Source: Paraburkholderia tagetis
GTDB lineage: Bacteria; Pseudomonadota; Gammaproteobacteria; Burkholderiales; Burkholderiaceae
Assembly: GCF_022213065.1 (NCBI RefSeq)
Contig: NZ_JAKLJA010000021.1
Coordinates: 1 to 64,000, forward strand
Length of the DNA stretch: 64,000 nt
Reading direction: 5' to 3'
The position numbers and the translations under genes are program-made. Numbering within the stretch: the stretch's first letter is position 1; every line of letters begins with the position of its first letter. Under the pieces are notes generated by a model, which did not search any database, was not told where the DNA came from, and was given only the letters and a program-made list of their open reading frames with translations. Below are positions 1 through 7,992 of the stretch, piece after piece.

Positions 1-153
1 CCGCTCCGATCACGGGCAAGAGGTGGACGGCGTCACACTAGCGGTTTGAGCGGCTTTCTTTTGCCTACTTTTCTTTGCCGCTGCAAAGAAAAGTAGGTGC
101 CGCCCCGCACAGGGGCAACGCTAATAGACCACCGCGAATACAAGGAAACGCGA
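1..153. repeat. Palindromic intergenic element, copy A (partial, right end only)
   Basis: The window opens inside a copy of the long palindromic element that recurs at about 6.7, 13.0, 29.7, 30.7, 46.6 and 49.5 kb. Only the inner edge and the right arm are visible. The arm holds the hairpin pair cctacttttctttgc / gcaaagaaaagtagg, then ccccgcacagggg, and ends in caaggaaacgcg. The inner sequence matches the right side of copy G, so this copy is in G's orientation. It lies just downstream of the minus-strand DUF4142 gene. No transposase is present. Confidence 0.85.
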
Positions 154-203
154 AAAAGCAAAAACGAAAAATCAAAAGCAAAAAAGAAAACCCCTCTCGC
201 CCC

Positions 204-758
204 CTACCGCGCCGCAGCCATATCCTCCCCTACCTTCTGCGCCAGCGCCTGCGCCATCCTGTAATGCTGCTCGATCGTCGGCAGCGCCTTTTGCGCCGCC
301 TTCTTCAGATTATCGTTCTGCCCATCGGCAGCTTCCTTATGAAAAGCCTGTAACGCGTCCTTATGGCCTTGCAGTCCCATCTTCTGCACATAAGCCTTAT
401 CGAACGCCGCTCCCTTGAGCGAACGAAGCGAATTGAGCACCGCCTCATCGGAATTCTTCACGGGCACCGCGACGCCCTGCGGCGCGGCGATTTTCAACTG
501 CGCCGAGAGCTTCGTGTGATCGAGCGCCATATGGCGCGCGAAGGCATGCACGTCCTTGTTCTCCGTGTTGTGCATGGCGAGCTTCGCCGCATCGATTTCC
601 GTCGACGACGACATCGACGCCGTCTGGACAAACGCCCGGTCCGTGGCCGGCAAGGGGTTGGCCGCCGTGGTCGATGCGGCTTCGGTCTGCTGCGCCTGTG
701 CGCACAATGGCGTGCCGCACGCCAGGACGCAGGCGATGGCTGCAAGGGCGAATTTCAT
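204..758 (-). CDS. Exported DUF4142 family protein
   Basis: This encodes a 184-residue protein with a Sec-type signal peptide at residues 1 to about 22 (MKFALAAIACVLACG, cleavage after AQA). The mature part is alpha-helical and fits the DUF4142 family, with the characteristic stretch around ENKDVHAFARHMALDHTKLS. DUF4142 proteins are small periplasmic, probably four-helix proteins of unknown biochemical role, often linked to stress. The open frame runs further upstream, but the Met at 758 is chosen because the signal peptide begins there. It is transcribed away from the oxidase operon and toward palindromic copy A. Confidence 0.85.
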   Translation of the reverse strand: MKFALAAIACVLACGTPLCAQAQQTEAASTTAANPLPATDRAFVQTASMSSSTEIDAAKLAMHNTENKDVHAFARHMALDHTKLSAQLKIAAPQGVAVPVKNSDEAVLNSLRSLKGAAFDKAYVQKMGLQGHKDALQAFHKEAADGQNDNLKKAAQKALPTIEQHYRMAQALAQKVGEDMAAAR

Positions 759-917
759 GGGCTGGCTCCTGTTAGGTCCTGTCAGGTAATCGCACGCCAA
801 CCCATGTGCAACCGGCGTGCCGTCCCATACCTTTCCACAGCCTTTCGCCCGCCCGCGCCGGGCACGCGCTCTGCTTGGCAAGCAAAGCCATTTTTCGCAC
901 CGCTGAGGAGAACGTCG

Positions 918-1100
918 ATGTCTCTCGCACAGCCGGCACCGCCAGGGACACTGCCAGGCGCCGCCTCGGGCCGGCCAGCGGCTTCACGCGCATGCCTGAT
1001 ATCGGGGCAGTCATCAGGACAGCCATCGCGGCAGCCACCAGGACAGCCATCGGGGAAGCCATCGGGACAGCCATCAGGGCAGTCATCGGGGCAGCCATGA
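918..1100 (+). CDS. Possible 60-residue leader ORF with GQPSGQP repeats, overlapping the oxidase subunit II start
   Basis: An ATG at 918 follows a good Shine-Dalgarno sequence (gaggag). It opens a 60-codon frame whose second half is Gly-Gln-Pro-Ser repeats, translated from the 12-bp array at 1001-1096. Its TGA at 1098-1100 overlaps the ATG of the oxidase subunit II gene at 1097 (ATGA), the usual arrangement for translational coupling. It has no recognisable domain or signal peptide. It could be a leader peptide or a chance frame; nothing but the Shine-Dalgarno and the overlap supports expression. Confidence 0.3.
   Translation: MSLAQPAPPGTLPGAASGRPAASRACLISGQSSGQPSRQPPGQPSGKPSGQPSGQSSGQP
1001..1096. 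repeat. Tandem array of eight 12-bp units abutting the coxB start codon
   Basis: Eight imperfect copies of a 12-bp unit (consensus atcgggacagcc) run without a gap from 1001 to 1096 and stop exactly before the ATG of the oxidase subunit II gene. The unit is a multiple of three, so copy-number change would not shift any frame crossing it. Confidence 0.9.
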
Positions 1101-2212
1101 GCGCTGCCGGGCGGCTTGGTGGCGCACCGCTGCGCGCATGGGCTGCCAAGGCCTGCGTGCCCGGCTGCGCAATGGCGGCAAGCACCTGCCGCGCGGACAC
1201 GCCGCTCGCGTATTTCCTGCACAGCGCCGGCCCGGCTTCCGCGCCCGTGCGGCTGCTGGGCTGGGGCCTGGCGGCGCTGTGCGTGGTCGTCTGCGTGGTG
1301 ATCGCCGTGCTGCTCGTGATGGCGCTGCGCGCCACGCGCTCAGCCTGGGACGCAACCCAGCTCACAGACCAGGCCCGGGAACAAGCCCGGAACCCGGCCC
1401 CGGACCATGAAGCGCGAGCCCACGATGGAGCCGAACAGCAGGCCGAGCGAACCGCAAACCGCTTCGTGCTCATCGGCACCGCCATTTCAACGGTGCTCCT
1501 GCTCGGTGCGCTCGTGGGTATGCTGCGCGTGCTCGCCATGATCGCGGATCCGCCGCGCGCGAGCGCGCTCACCGTGCACGTCACGGCCTACGACTGGTGG
1601 TGGAAGGCGACCTATGCGACGCCCTCCGGCGCGACGTTCGCCACTGCCAACGAGATCCACATTCCCACCGGCGCACCGGTGCAGATCGACCTCGAAAGCG
1701 CCGACGTCGTGCACGCGTTCTGGGTGCCCGCGCTCGCCGGGAAAACCCAGGCGATCCCGGGTCAGGTCAACCGGCAATGGATCGAGGCCGATCAACCCGG
1801 CGTCTGGCGCGGCCAATGCACGCAATTCTGCGGGCCGCAGCATGCGCATATGGCACTGGAAGTGGTGGCGCAACCGCCCGATGCGTTCGAGCGCTGGGCG
1901 AGCGCCCAGGCGCGGCCCGCCGCAGCGCCAGGCAATCCCGCTACCCAGCGCGGCGCCAAGGCATTCGCGGAACGCTGTGCGGCCTGCCACGCCGTGCGCG
2001 GCACCGATGCCAACGGTGCACAGGGTCCCGACCTCACGCATCTCGCGTCGCGTCGGTTGATCGCGGCGGGCGCGCTCGCCAACACGTCCGCGAACCGGCT
2101 CGACTGGGTCGCCCACGCGCAGCAAATCAAACCCGGCTCGCTGATGCCGTCCATCGCCCTCACGCCCGCCGAGGCCAGCGACCTCGCGGCGTGGCTCGAC
2201 ACGCTCCAGTGA
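1097..2212 (+). CDS. coxB: Cytochrome c oxidase subunit II with C-terminal haem c domain (caa3-like)
   Basis: This is the electron-entry subunit of a haem-copper oxidase, 371 residues from the ATG at 1097. Two membrane helices lie near residues 53-77 and 122-148. They are followed by the cupredoxin domain, whose CuA site reads CTQFCGPQHAHM near residues 240-252, with Gln at the position that is usually Glu. A class I cytochrome c domain follows, with CAACH near residue 294 and a downstream Met-Pro as probable axial ligand. The frame is open upstream to 806, but that part translates the 12-bp array and is unlike the family. The fused subunit I-III gene begins 10 bp later, so they form an operon. 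Confidence 0.88.
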   Translation: MSAAGRLGGAPLRAWAAKACVPGCAMAASTCRADTPLAYFLHSAGPASAPVRLLGWGLAALCVVVCVVIAVLLVMALRATRSAWDATQLTDQAREQARNPAPDHEARAHDGAEQQAERTANRFVLIGTAISTVLLLGALVGMLRVLAMIADPPRASALTVHVTAYDWWWKATYATPSGATFATANEIHIPTGAPVQIDLESADVVHAFWVPALAGKTQAIPGQVNRQWIEADQPGVWRGQCTQFCGPQHAHMALEVVAQPPDAFERWASAQARPAAAPGNPATQRGAKAFAERCAACHAVRGTDANGAQGPDLTHLASRRLIAAGALANTSANRLDWVAHAQQIKPGSLMPSIALTPAEASDLAAWLDTLQ

Positions 2213-2222
2213 TTCAAGCGCC

Positions 2223-4856
2223 ATGAACAATAATTCGGCATCCTCTACTTCCAGCCGCGCCACGGTGCCATCGCGCCCGCGCGCAGCGCGCTTCTCGCGC
2301 GTGCCCGAGACCGGCACCGCGCCGCTCGACGAGCCAACCGAGCGCTGCCTCGAAGCCCTCTGGGAAACGCGCCCTGGCTGGCGCGGCTGGCTTTCCACGG
2401 TCGATCACAAAACCATTGGCATGCGCTACCTGGTTACGGCGTTCGTGTTCCTGCTACTGGGCGGCGTGGAGGCGCTCGCCATGCGCGCGCAGCTCGCGCA
2501 GCCCAATGAAACGCTGCTCACGCCGCAGCAATACGACCAGCTCTTCACGATGCATGGCGTGACGATGATCTTTCTCTACGCACTGCCCGTGCTGAGCGGC
2601 TTTTCCAACTATCTCTGGCCGCTCGTGCTCGGCTCGCGCGACATGGCGTTCCCGCGCCTGAACGCGTTCTCGTACTGGGTCTTTCTGGGCGCGGGCATTC
2701 TGCTCTATGTGAGCTTTCCGCGCGGCCAGGGCGCCAACGCGGGCTGGTTCAACTACGTGCCGCTTTCCTCGTCCGCCTATGACCCCGGGCCGAACATCGA
2801 CGTCTACGCGCTCGGCATGGTCCTGCTCGGCATCTCGACGAGCGTGGGCGCCGCCAATTTCGTCATCACGTTCCTGCGCATGCGCGCGACCGGTATGTCC
2901 ATCGCGCGGCTGCCGATCCTCGTCTGGGGCACCATGACGGCCTCGGGCGCCAACCTGCTCGCGGTGCCCTCGGTGAGCATCGCGTTCTTCATGCTCTGGC
3001 TCGACCGCAACGTGGGCACGCACTTCTTCGATACCAGCGCGGACGGCCGCCCGCTGCTCTGGCAGCATCTGTTCTGGATCTTCGCGCACCCGTGGGTCTA
3101 CGTGGTCGTGCTGCCCGCGATGGGCATCGTCTCCGAAGCACTGCCAACTTTCTGCCGCCGGCCCATCGCCGCCTACGCCGCCGTCGCGCTTTCGACGTTG
3201 GCGACCATGCTCGTGGGCTTCGAGGTCTGGCTGCACCACATGTTCGCGACCGGTCTGCCGCCGCTCGCGCTCGCCTTTTTCGGCGCGGCGAGCATGGTCA
3301 TCTCGGTGCCGAGCGCGATTGCCGTGTTCGCGTGGATCGCCACCATCTGGACCGGCAAACCCGTCTTCAAGACACCGTTCCTCTACTTCGCGGGCTTCGT
3401 GCTGATGTTCACCGTGGGCGGCGTCTCGGGCGTGATGACGGCCGCCGTGCCGCTCGACTGGCAGCTCACCGATACCTATTTCGTGGTCGCGCATCTGCAC
3501 TACGTGCTGCTCGGCATCAACGTGTTTCCCGTGTTGGGCGGCCTCGTCTACTGGTTCCCGAAGTTCACGGGACGGCTGATGAACGAGCGCTTCGGCCAAT
3601 GGACCTTCTGGGTGCTGTTCGTGGGCTTCAATCTGGGCTTCTTTCCGATGCACATCTCGGGGCTGCTCGGCATGCCGCGCCGCGTGTATACCTATCCCGA
3701 AGGCATGGGCTGGGACACCGCCAACCTCGTGACGACCATCGGTGCGTTCGTGTTCGCGATCGGCATCGCCATGTTCCTTGGCAACCTGCTCGTGAGCCTC
3801 AGGCGCGGCGAGCGCGCGGGGCCGAATCCCTGGCGCGCGGCGGGACTCGAATGGTCGACCTCTTCGCCGCCGCCGCCCTATAACTTCGCTATCCTGCCGA
3901 GTGTGCGCTCGCGCGATCCGCTCTGGGCACCCGACGCGCACGTAAAGCGCCCCGGCTACCTGCTGCATCGCGGGCGCGAGGCGCTCGGCATCACGCCGCT
4001 TGGCGGCGAGCCCGACGTCATCCTCAAGATGCCCGACGATGCGTATTCGCCCTTCGTGCTGGGCGTGGCCGCGACGTTCGTGTTTGTCGGACTGCTGCTG
4101 CACTCCGTGGTGCTCACGGCGCTTGCCGCGCTCGCCTGCGGCGCGGCGCTGCTCGCGTGGCTGTGGCCGCGCAAGGAACTCGGCCAGCGCGAGCCGTTCG
4201 CACTCCAGCCCGCGCCGCCCGAAGTCGACGCCGATGTCGATCCGGAAGCGCCCGGCAGCGACGACGAAAGCCTCGCGCTGCCCGTGGGCAGCGCCGGCGA
4301 GCACGCGGGCGGCTGGTGGGGCGTGCTCACGCTCGTGGTCACGGAAGCGGCCCTGTTCGGCTATCTGATCTTCTCGTACCTGTACCTCGCCTCGCAGAGC
4401 GCGCAGCCGTGGCCGCCCGAAGGTCTGCCCAAGCTCGGCGTGAGCGGCGTGAACACGGTCATTCTGCTGACGAGCAGCGTATTCGTCTGGCTCGCCGGCG
4501 CCTGCGTGCGGCGCGCACGCACGCGGCCGGCGTTCTGGTCGATGGTCGTGGCCATCGCGCTCGGCATCGCGTTCGTGGGCGTCCAGTTCTCGGAGTGGCA
4601 TGAACGGCCCTACGGGATCGCATCGAATCTCTATGGTTCGCTCTACTTCACAATTACCGGCTTTCACATGGCGCACGTGATGGTCGGCGTGGTCATGCTG
4701 ATCTGGCTCGCCATCTGGATCGCACGCGGCTACTTCGATGGCCGCCGCGACGCCGCGCTCAACATCGGCGGACTTTACTGGCACTTCGTCGACGTTGTAT
4801 GGCTTTTCATCTTCAGCGTGCTTTATCTCTCGCCCTACTGGATACGGAGTCAATGA
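2223..4856 (+). CDS. Fused cytochrome c oxidase subunit I-III, proton-channel residues altered
   Basis: This 877-residue membrane protein joins a subunit I domain (about 60-590) to a subunit III domain (about 695-877, ending YWHFVDVVWLFIF). Haem and CuB ligands are present: His in FTMHGVTMIF, His in AHPWVYV, His-His in LHHMFATG and the two His of VVAHLHYVLL. The tyrosine that cross-links to the CuB histidine is retained (HPWVY). The usual helix-VI Glu (HPEVY) is Trp here, without the YS motif of A2-type enzymes, and the K-channel Lys (TGIKV) is Ala (SAIAV). The DMAFPR Asp is kept. Together with the upstream subunit II and downstream cytochrome c, this suggests a quinol- or cytochrome-linked respiratory oxidase. 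Confidence 0.92.
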   Translation: MNNNSASSTSSRATVPSRPRAARFSRVPETGTAPLDEPTERCLEALWETRPGWRGWLSTVDHKTIGMRYLVTAFVFLLLGGVEALAMRAQLAQPNETLLTPQQYDQLFTMHGVTMIFLYALPVLSGFSNYLWPLVLGSRDMAFPRLNAFSYWVFLGAGILLYVSFPRGQGANAGWFNYVPLSSSAYDPGPNIDVYALGMVLLGISTSVGAANFVITFLRMRATGMSIARLPILVWGTMTASGANLLAVPSVSIAFFMLWLDRNVGTHFFDTSADGRPLLWQHLFWIFAHPWVYVVVLPAMGIVSEALPTFCRRPIAAYAAVALSTLATMLVGFEVWLHHMFATGLPPLALAFFGAASMVISVPSAIAVFAWIATIWTGKPVFKTPFLYFAGFVLMFTVGGVSGVMTAAVPLDWQLTDTYFVVAHLHYVLLGINVFPVLGGLVYWFPKFTGRLMNERFGQWTFWVLFVGFNLGFFPMHISGLLGMPRRVYTYPEGMGWDTANLVTTIGAFVFAIGIAMFLGNLLVSLRRGERAGPNPWRAAGLEWSTSSPPPPYNFAILPSVRSRDPLWAPDAHVKRPGYLLHRGREALGITPLGGEPDVILKMPDDAYSPFVLGVAATFVFVGLLLHSVVLTALAALACGAALLAWLWPRKELGQREPFALQPAPPEVDADVDPEAPGSDDESLALPVGSAGEHAGGWWGVLTLVVTEAALFGYLIFSYLYLASQSAQPWPPEGLPKLGVSGVNTVILLTSSVFVWLAGACVRRARTRPAFWSMVVAIALGIAFVGVQFSEWHERPYGIASNLYGSLYFTITGFHMAHVMVGVVMLIWLAIWIARGYFDGRRDAALNIGGLYWHFVDVVWLFIFSVLYLSPYWIRSQ

Positions 4857-5275
4857 TGGAACCCGCCGCAGCATCCGTGCGCGTCTCGCCCACGCGCATT
4901 CAGCACGCCGCCGCCTGGTATGGACTGCTTGGCGTGCCGCTCGTCTGGATGGCGCATGTACTCCTGTGCATGAGCCTCGTGGCGACCGCCTGCGTGGGCG
5001 GCGTCACGCAGCACAATGCCCTGCCGTGGAGCATCGTGCACTGGCTGCTCGCGCTTGCCTCCGTCGCCGCGTTCGTGCTCGCGGTGGCCGGCGTGATCGC
5101 GGCGCGGCGCGCGTTACGCGACTCGCTGGCGCTGCGCGCACCGCAGCGCGACACCTTCGGCTTCGTTGCCTGGTGCGGCGAGGCCGTCTCCATCGCGTTC
5201 ACCGTCGGTCTCGTGTTCACGATCTCGGTGCTCGTGGCGTTGCCGCTGCAGCGCCTGTGCGAGTCGTTACGATGA
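4853..5275 (+). CDS. Four-helix membrane protein of the oxidase operon
   Basis: This encodes a 140-residue hydrophobic protein with about four predicted membrane segments: near 20-45 (LLGVPLVWMAHVLLCMSLV), 60-85, and two C-terminal stretches. It starts with tandem ATGs at 4853 and 4856, so the first overlaps the TGA of the fused subunit I-III gene and implies translational coupling. I recognise no named family. Its place between the oxidase and the triheme cytochrome suggests an accessory or assembly role, which is inference only. Confidence 0.8.
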   Translation: MMEPAAASVRVSPTRIQHAAAWYGLLGVPLVWMAHVLLCMSLVATACVGGVTQHNALPWSIVHWLLALASVAAFVLAVAGVIAARRALRDSLALRAPQRDTFGFVAWCGEAVSIAFTVGLVFTISVLVALPLQRLCESLR

Positions 5276-5347
5276 ATTGCGATGAGTGCGATGAGAGACG
5301 GCGATGAAGACCGCAACGCGTCCTGCGCAAGTCCTGCAAGTCCTGCG

Positions 5348-6673
5348 ATGAAAGCGCCCCGCTCGCTCCCCGCGCTGCATGCCGCGCTGCTTGCCGCGCT
5401 CTTGTGCGCCGCCGCGCTTTGCACCGCCTGTCACCCAGGCAGCGAAGCGAACGACGCCCCGCGGCCGCCGCCCGACCCTGCCCAGATCCAACGCGGCAAG
5501 CAGCTCGCCACGGCCGGCGACTGCGCCTCGTGCCACGACTCCGCGCAACACGAGCCGTTCGCGGGCGGCGAAGCCGTGAATTCGCCGTTCGGTCCGATCT
5601 ACGCGAGCAACATCACGCCCGACCCCGTGCATGGCATCGGGCGCTATACGCCCCAGCAATTCGCGGCGGCGCTGCAACGCGGCGTCGCGCCCGACGGCAA
5701 ACGGCTTTATCCCGCGATGCCTTATCCCTCGTTCGCGGCGCTCGCCCCCCGCGACGTGGATGCGCTCTATCAGTACTTCATGTACGGCGTGACGCCGGTC
5801 CCGAACGAGGTGAAGCCGACGCGTCTGCCCTTTCCCTTCAACCAGCGCTGGGTGCTGCTGTTCTGGCGCATGGCGTTCTCGCGTCATAGTCGCTACGAGA
5901 CCGAACCCGCCCGCTCGGCGCAGTGGAACCGGGGCGCGTGGCTCGTGCAGGGCCTCGGCCATTGCGGCGCCTGCCACACACCGCGCGGCCCCGCCTACAA
6001 CGAAATGGGCTACGACGAGCATAGCCCGCTCTACCTCACGGGCGGCGTGATCGACAACTGGTATGCACCGAACCTCACCGGCGACCCGGGCAGCGGCCTC
6101 GGGCAGTGGAGCGTCGACGACATCGCGGCCTTCCTGCGCAACGGCCATAACGCGCGCGCCTATGCGTTCGGCGCGATGTCGCCCGTGGTGGGCGCGAGCA
6201 CGCAACACCTGAGCGACGACGACCTGAACGCCATCGCGATCTATCTGAAGTCGCTGCCCGCGCGCGCGCGCAACGGCACCTACGACGATACGCCCGAGGC
6301 GCGCGCCTCGACCCGGCAAGCCTTGCAAGGTGGCACGCCGGAGCGGCCTGGCGCGGGAGTCTATCTCGCGTATTGCGCGAAATGTCATGGCGCAGATGGA
6401 CGCGGCAAGCCCGACGAGGCGCCGCCGCTCGCGGGCAGCGCGCTCACGCTATCGGAAGACCCGACTAGCGCGCTGCGCCTTGTGATCGAAGGCAGCGCGA
6501 GCCCGAAGACTGCTGGCGGCGGCGAGCCGCGCAAGATGCCAGGCTTTCGGACCAGGCTCACGGATAGTGAGATCGCTGAGGTTCTTAGTTTCGTGAGGGG
6601 TGCGTGGGGCAATAATGCCGCGCCGGTCGCTCCGGCCGATGCAACGCGATTGCGGGAGGCTATTCAGCGGTAA
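5348..6673 (+). CDS. Triheme membrane-bound cytochrome c (alcohol-dehydrogenase cytochrome type)
   Basis: This 441-residue protein has an N-terminal signal with a lipobox-like end (ALCTAC), and three haem c sites: CASCH near residue 59, CGACH near 206 and CAKCH near 343. Three haem domains in a protein of this length are typical of the cytochrome c subunits of periplasmic alcohol, aldehyde or gluconate dehydrogenases, which pass electrons to quinone or oxidase. Here the gene closes the oxidase operon, so it may feed electrons to subunit II. The frame is open upstream to 5282. The Met at 5348 is chosen because the signal peptide begins there. Confidence 0.85.
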   Translation: MKAPRSLPALHAALLAALLCAAALCTACHPGSEANDAPRPPPDPAQIQRGKQLATAGDCASCHDSAQHEPFAGGEAVNSPFGPIYASNITPDPVHGIGRYTPQQFAAALQRGVAPDGKRLYPAMPYPSFAALAPRDVDALYQYFMYGVTPVPNEVKPTRLPFPFNQRWVLLFWRMAFSRHSRYETEPARSAQWNRGAWLVQGLGHCGACHTPRGPAYNEMGYDEHSPLYLTGGVIDNWYAPNLTGDPGSGLGQWSVDDIAAFLRNGHNARAYAFGAMSPVVGASTQHLSDDDLNAIAIYLKSLPARARNGTYDDTPEARASTRQALQGGTPERPGAGVYLAYCAKCHGADGRGKPDEAPPLAGSALTLSEDPTSALRLVIEGSASPKTAGGGEPRKMPGFRTRLTDSEIAEVLSFVRGAWGNNAAPVAPADATRLREAIQR

Positions 6674-6745
6674 GGGTTGCTTGGGTGGGTGTTTTCTGGT
6701 CTTCTTTGTCGCGGTTCCTTTGGTGGTCGCGGTTCCTTTTTCGGT

Positions 6746-7294
6746 CGCGTTTCCTTGTGTTCGTGTCGGTCTATTAGCGTTGCCCCTGTGCGGGGCGGCA
6801 CCTACTTTTCTTTGCAGCCGCAAAGAAAAGTAGGCAAAAGAAAGCGGCTCAAACCGCTAGTGTGACGCAGTACACCACTCGCCTTTAATCGGAGCGGTTC
6901 CGGAGCGTCTGTCACCACGCGTCGTACAACGAAGTGACTAAGGACTCATTCCTCCGGCGGCGCTGCGCGCGCCGTGGGGCATAACCCAAAACCAGGGGGG
7001 TGCATGTGCATTCGCATTCGCCTACCCAGGCAGTACTCATGGTTTCCCATGCAGACCCGACCGCTGCGCGCGTAGCGAGCAGCGGGATGAATGAGTCCTT
7101 TGTCACTGAGTTTGAAGGTGCGGGGCGACGGATGCTCCGGAACCACTTCGATAACCGGCAAGAGGTGGACGGCGTAACACTAGCGGTGTGAGCGGCTTTC
7201 TTTTGCCTACTTTTCTTTGCCGCTGCAAAGAAAAGTAGGTGCCGCCCCGCACAGGGGCAACGCTAATAGACCACCGCGAATACAAGGAAACGCG
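6746..7294. repeat. Palindromic intergenic element, copy B (549 bp)
   Basis: This is a full-length copy. The left arm (6746-6868) and right arm (7172-7294) are near-perfect inverted repeats of about 123 bp. Each arm has its own 15-bp hairpin (cctacttttctttgc / gcaaagaaaagtagg) and a cccctgtgcgggg palindrome. The interior continues the inverted symmetry (cggagcggttccggagcgtc against its partner near 7120-7145) around a short asymmetric centre at about 6991-7055. Two extra cgcggttccttt copies precede the left end (6708-6745). It lies between convergent genes. A 71-codon minus-strand frame inside it (6946-7161) recurs in other copies and is probably not a gene. Confidence 0.92.
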
Positions 7295-7363
7295 ACAAAG
7301 CAGAAACAATGCAGCAAATCGCACCTGGGACGCGCGCCTGCCTCTTCCGCGCGAAAGCGGAAT

Positions 7364-7747
7364 TTACTGCGACTCGCCGCCGTTGCTTCCGCTACCGCCT
7401 GGCATAGTCGTTGCGCCGCTCGCGCCGTTCATCGGCCGCTTCATATGCTTCTTCGACTGTGTCCGATGCGCGGGGGTCTTTTGAGCACCGGTGACGGAGG
7501 GATCCTGCTCGACGCCCTGCGTGGGCGCCGGGTAAACACCGGTCGCCTGACCGCCTGCGGAGCCGCCGGCGCCACCACTCATACCCGCACCGCCCCCCAT
7601 ACCCGCACCACCGCCAGCACCAGCGCCAGCACTGCCGCCCGCTCCCGCGCCGGCGTTGCCGCCCGCCGCAGCCTGCGCGGACGCGGCGCCCGAGACAGCC
7701 AGCATGGCACTCAAAATGGCGGGAACGATCAAGTGACGTTTATTCAT
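7364..7747 (-). CDS. Small glycine/alanine-rich exported protein
   Basis: This encodes a 127-residue protein with a clear signal peptide (residues 1 to about 25, MNKRHLIVPAILSAMLAVSG, ending ASAQA). A low-complexity region of Gly-Ala-Gly repeats covers about residues 26-70, and a basic tail contains KKHMKRPMNGAS. No enzymatic domain is visible. A second protein with the same design is encoded at 16638-17021. It is probably a periplasmic or surface protein of unknown function. It is convergent with the cytochrome gene across palindromic copy B, and divergent from the MgtC-like gene. Confidence 0.75.
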   Translation of the reverse strand: MNKRHLIVPAILSAMLAVSGAASAQAAAGGNAGAGAGGSAGAGAGGGAGMGGGAGMSGGAGGSAGGQATGVYPAPTQGVEQDPSVTGAQKTPAHRTQSKKHMKRPMNGASGATTMPGGSGSNGGESQ

Positions 7748-7992
7748 GATTGGTGCTCCTTATCATCGTGTTGAAAAACACGCGGACCGCCATCGGGGGC
7801 GGCGCGCACGCACTGCCTTTGGCGCACGTCGTATTCCTCCGCGCGTATCACGCCCTCGCCCCACCCGGCCTCCGGCCGGCCCCGCAGATGGCACATGCCT
7901 TGCGCAACGCCCTTCATGCGCCGCTCCCGCGCCACCGCGCAGCCGCGCGACGCGCGCGCCGCCGGCGGCTTCGCCATACCGGAGACCCGCAG

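Noticed and set aside
2454..4874. 806-codon minus-strand frame opposite the fused oxidase gene
   Set aside because: It is a charged low-complexity translation (many HE, HR, EQ runs) and a mirror of the hydrophobic coding strand, not a protein family.
6746..7294. Palindromic elements as insertion sequences or as CRISPR arrays
   Set aside because: They contain no transposase-like frame or regular repeat-spacer pattern. Repeats are inverted and about 550 bp long, so they fit neither class as seen.
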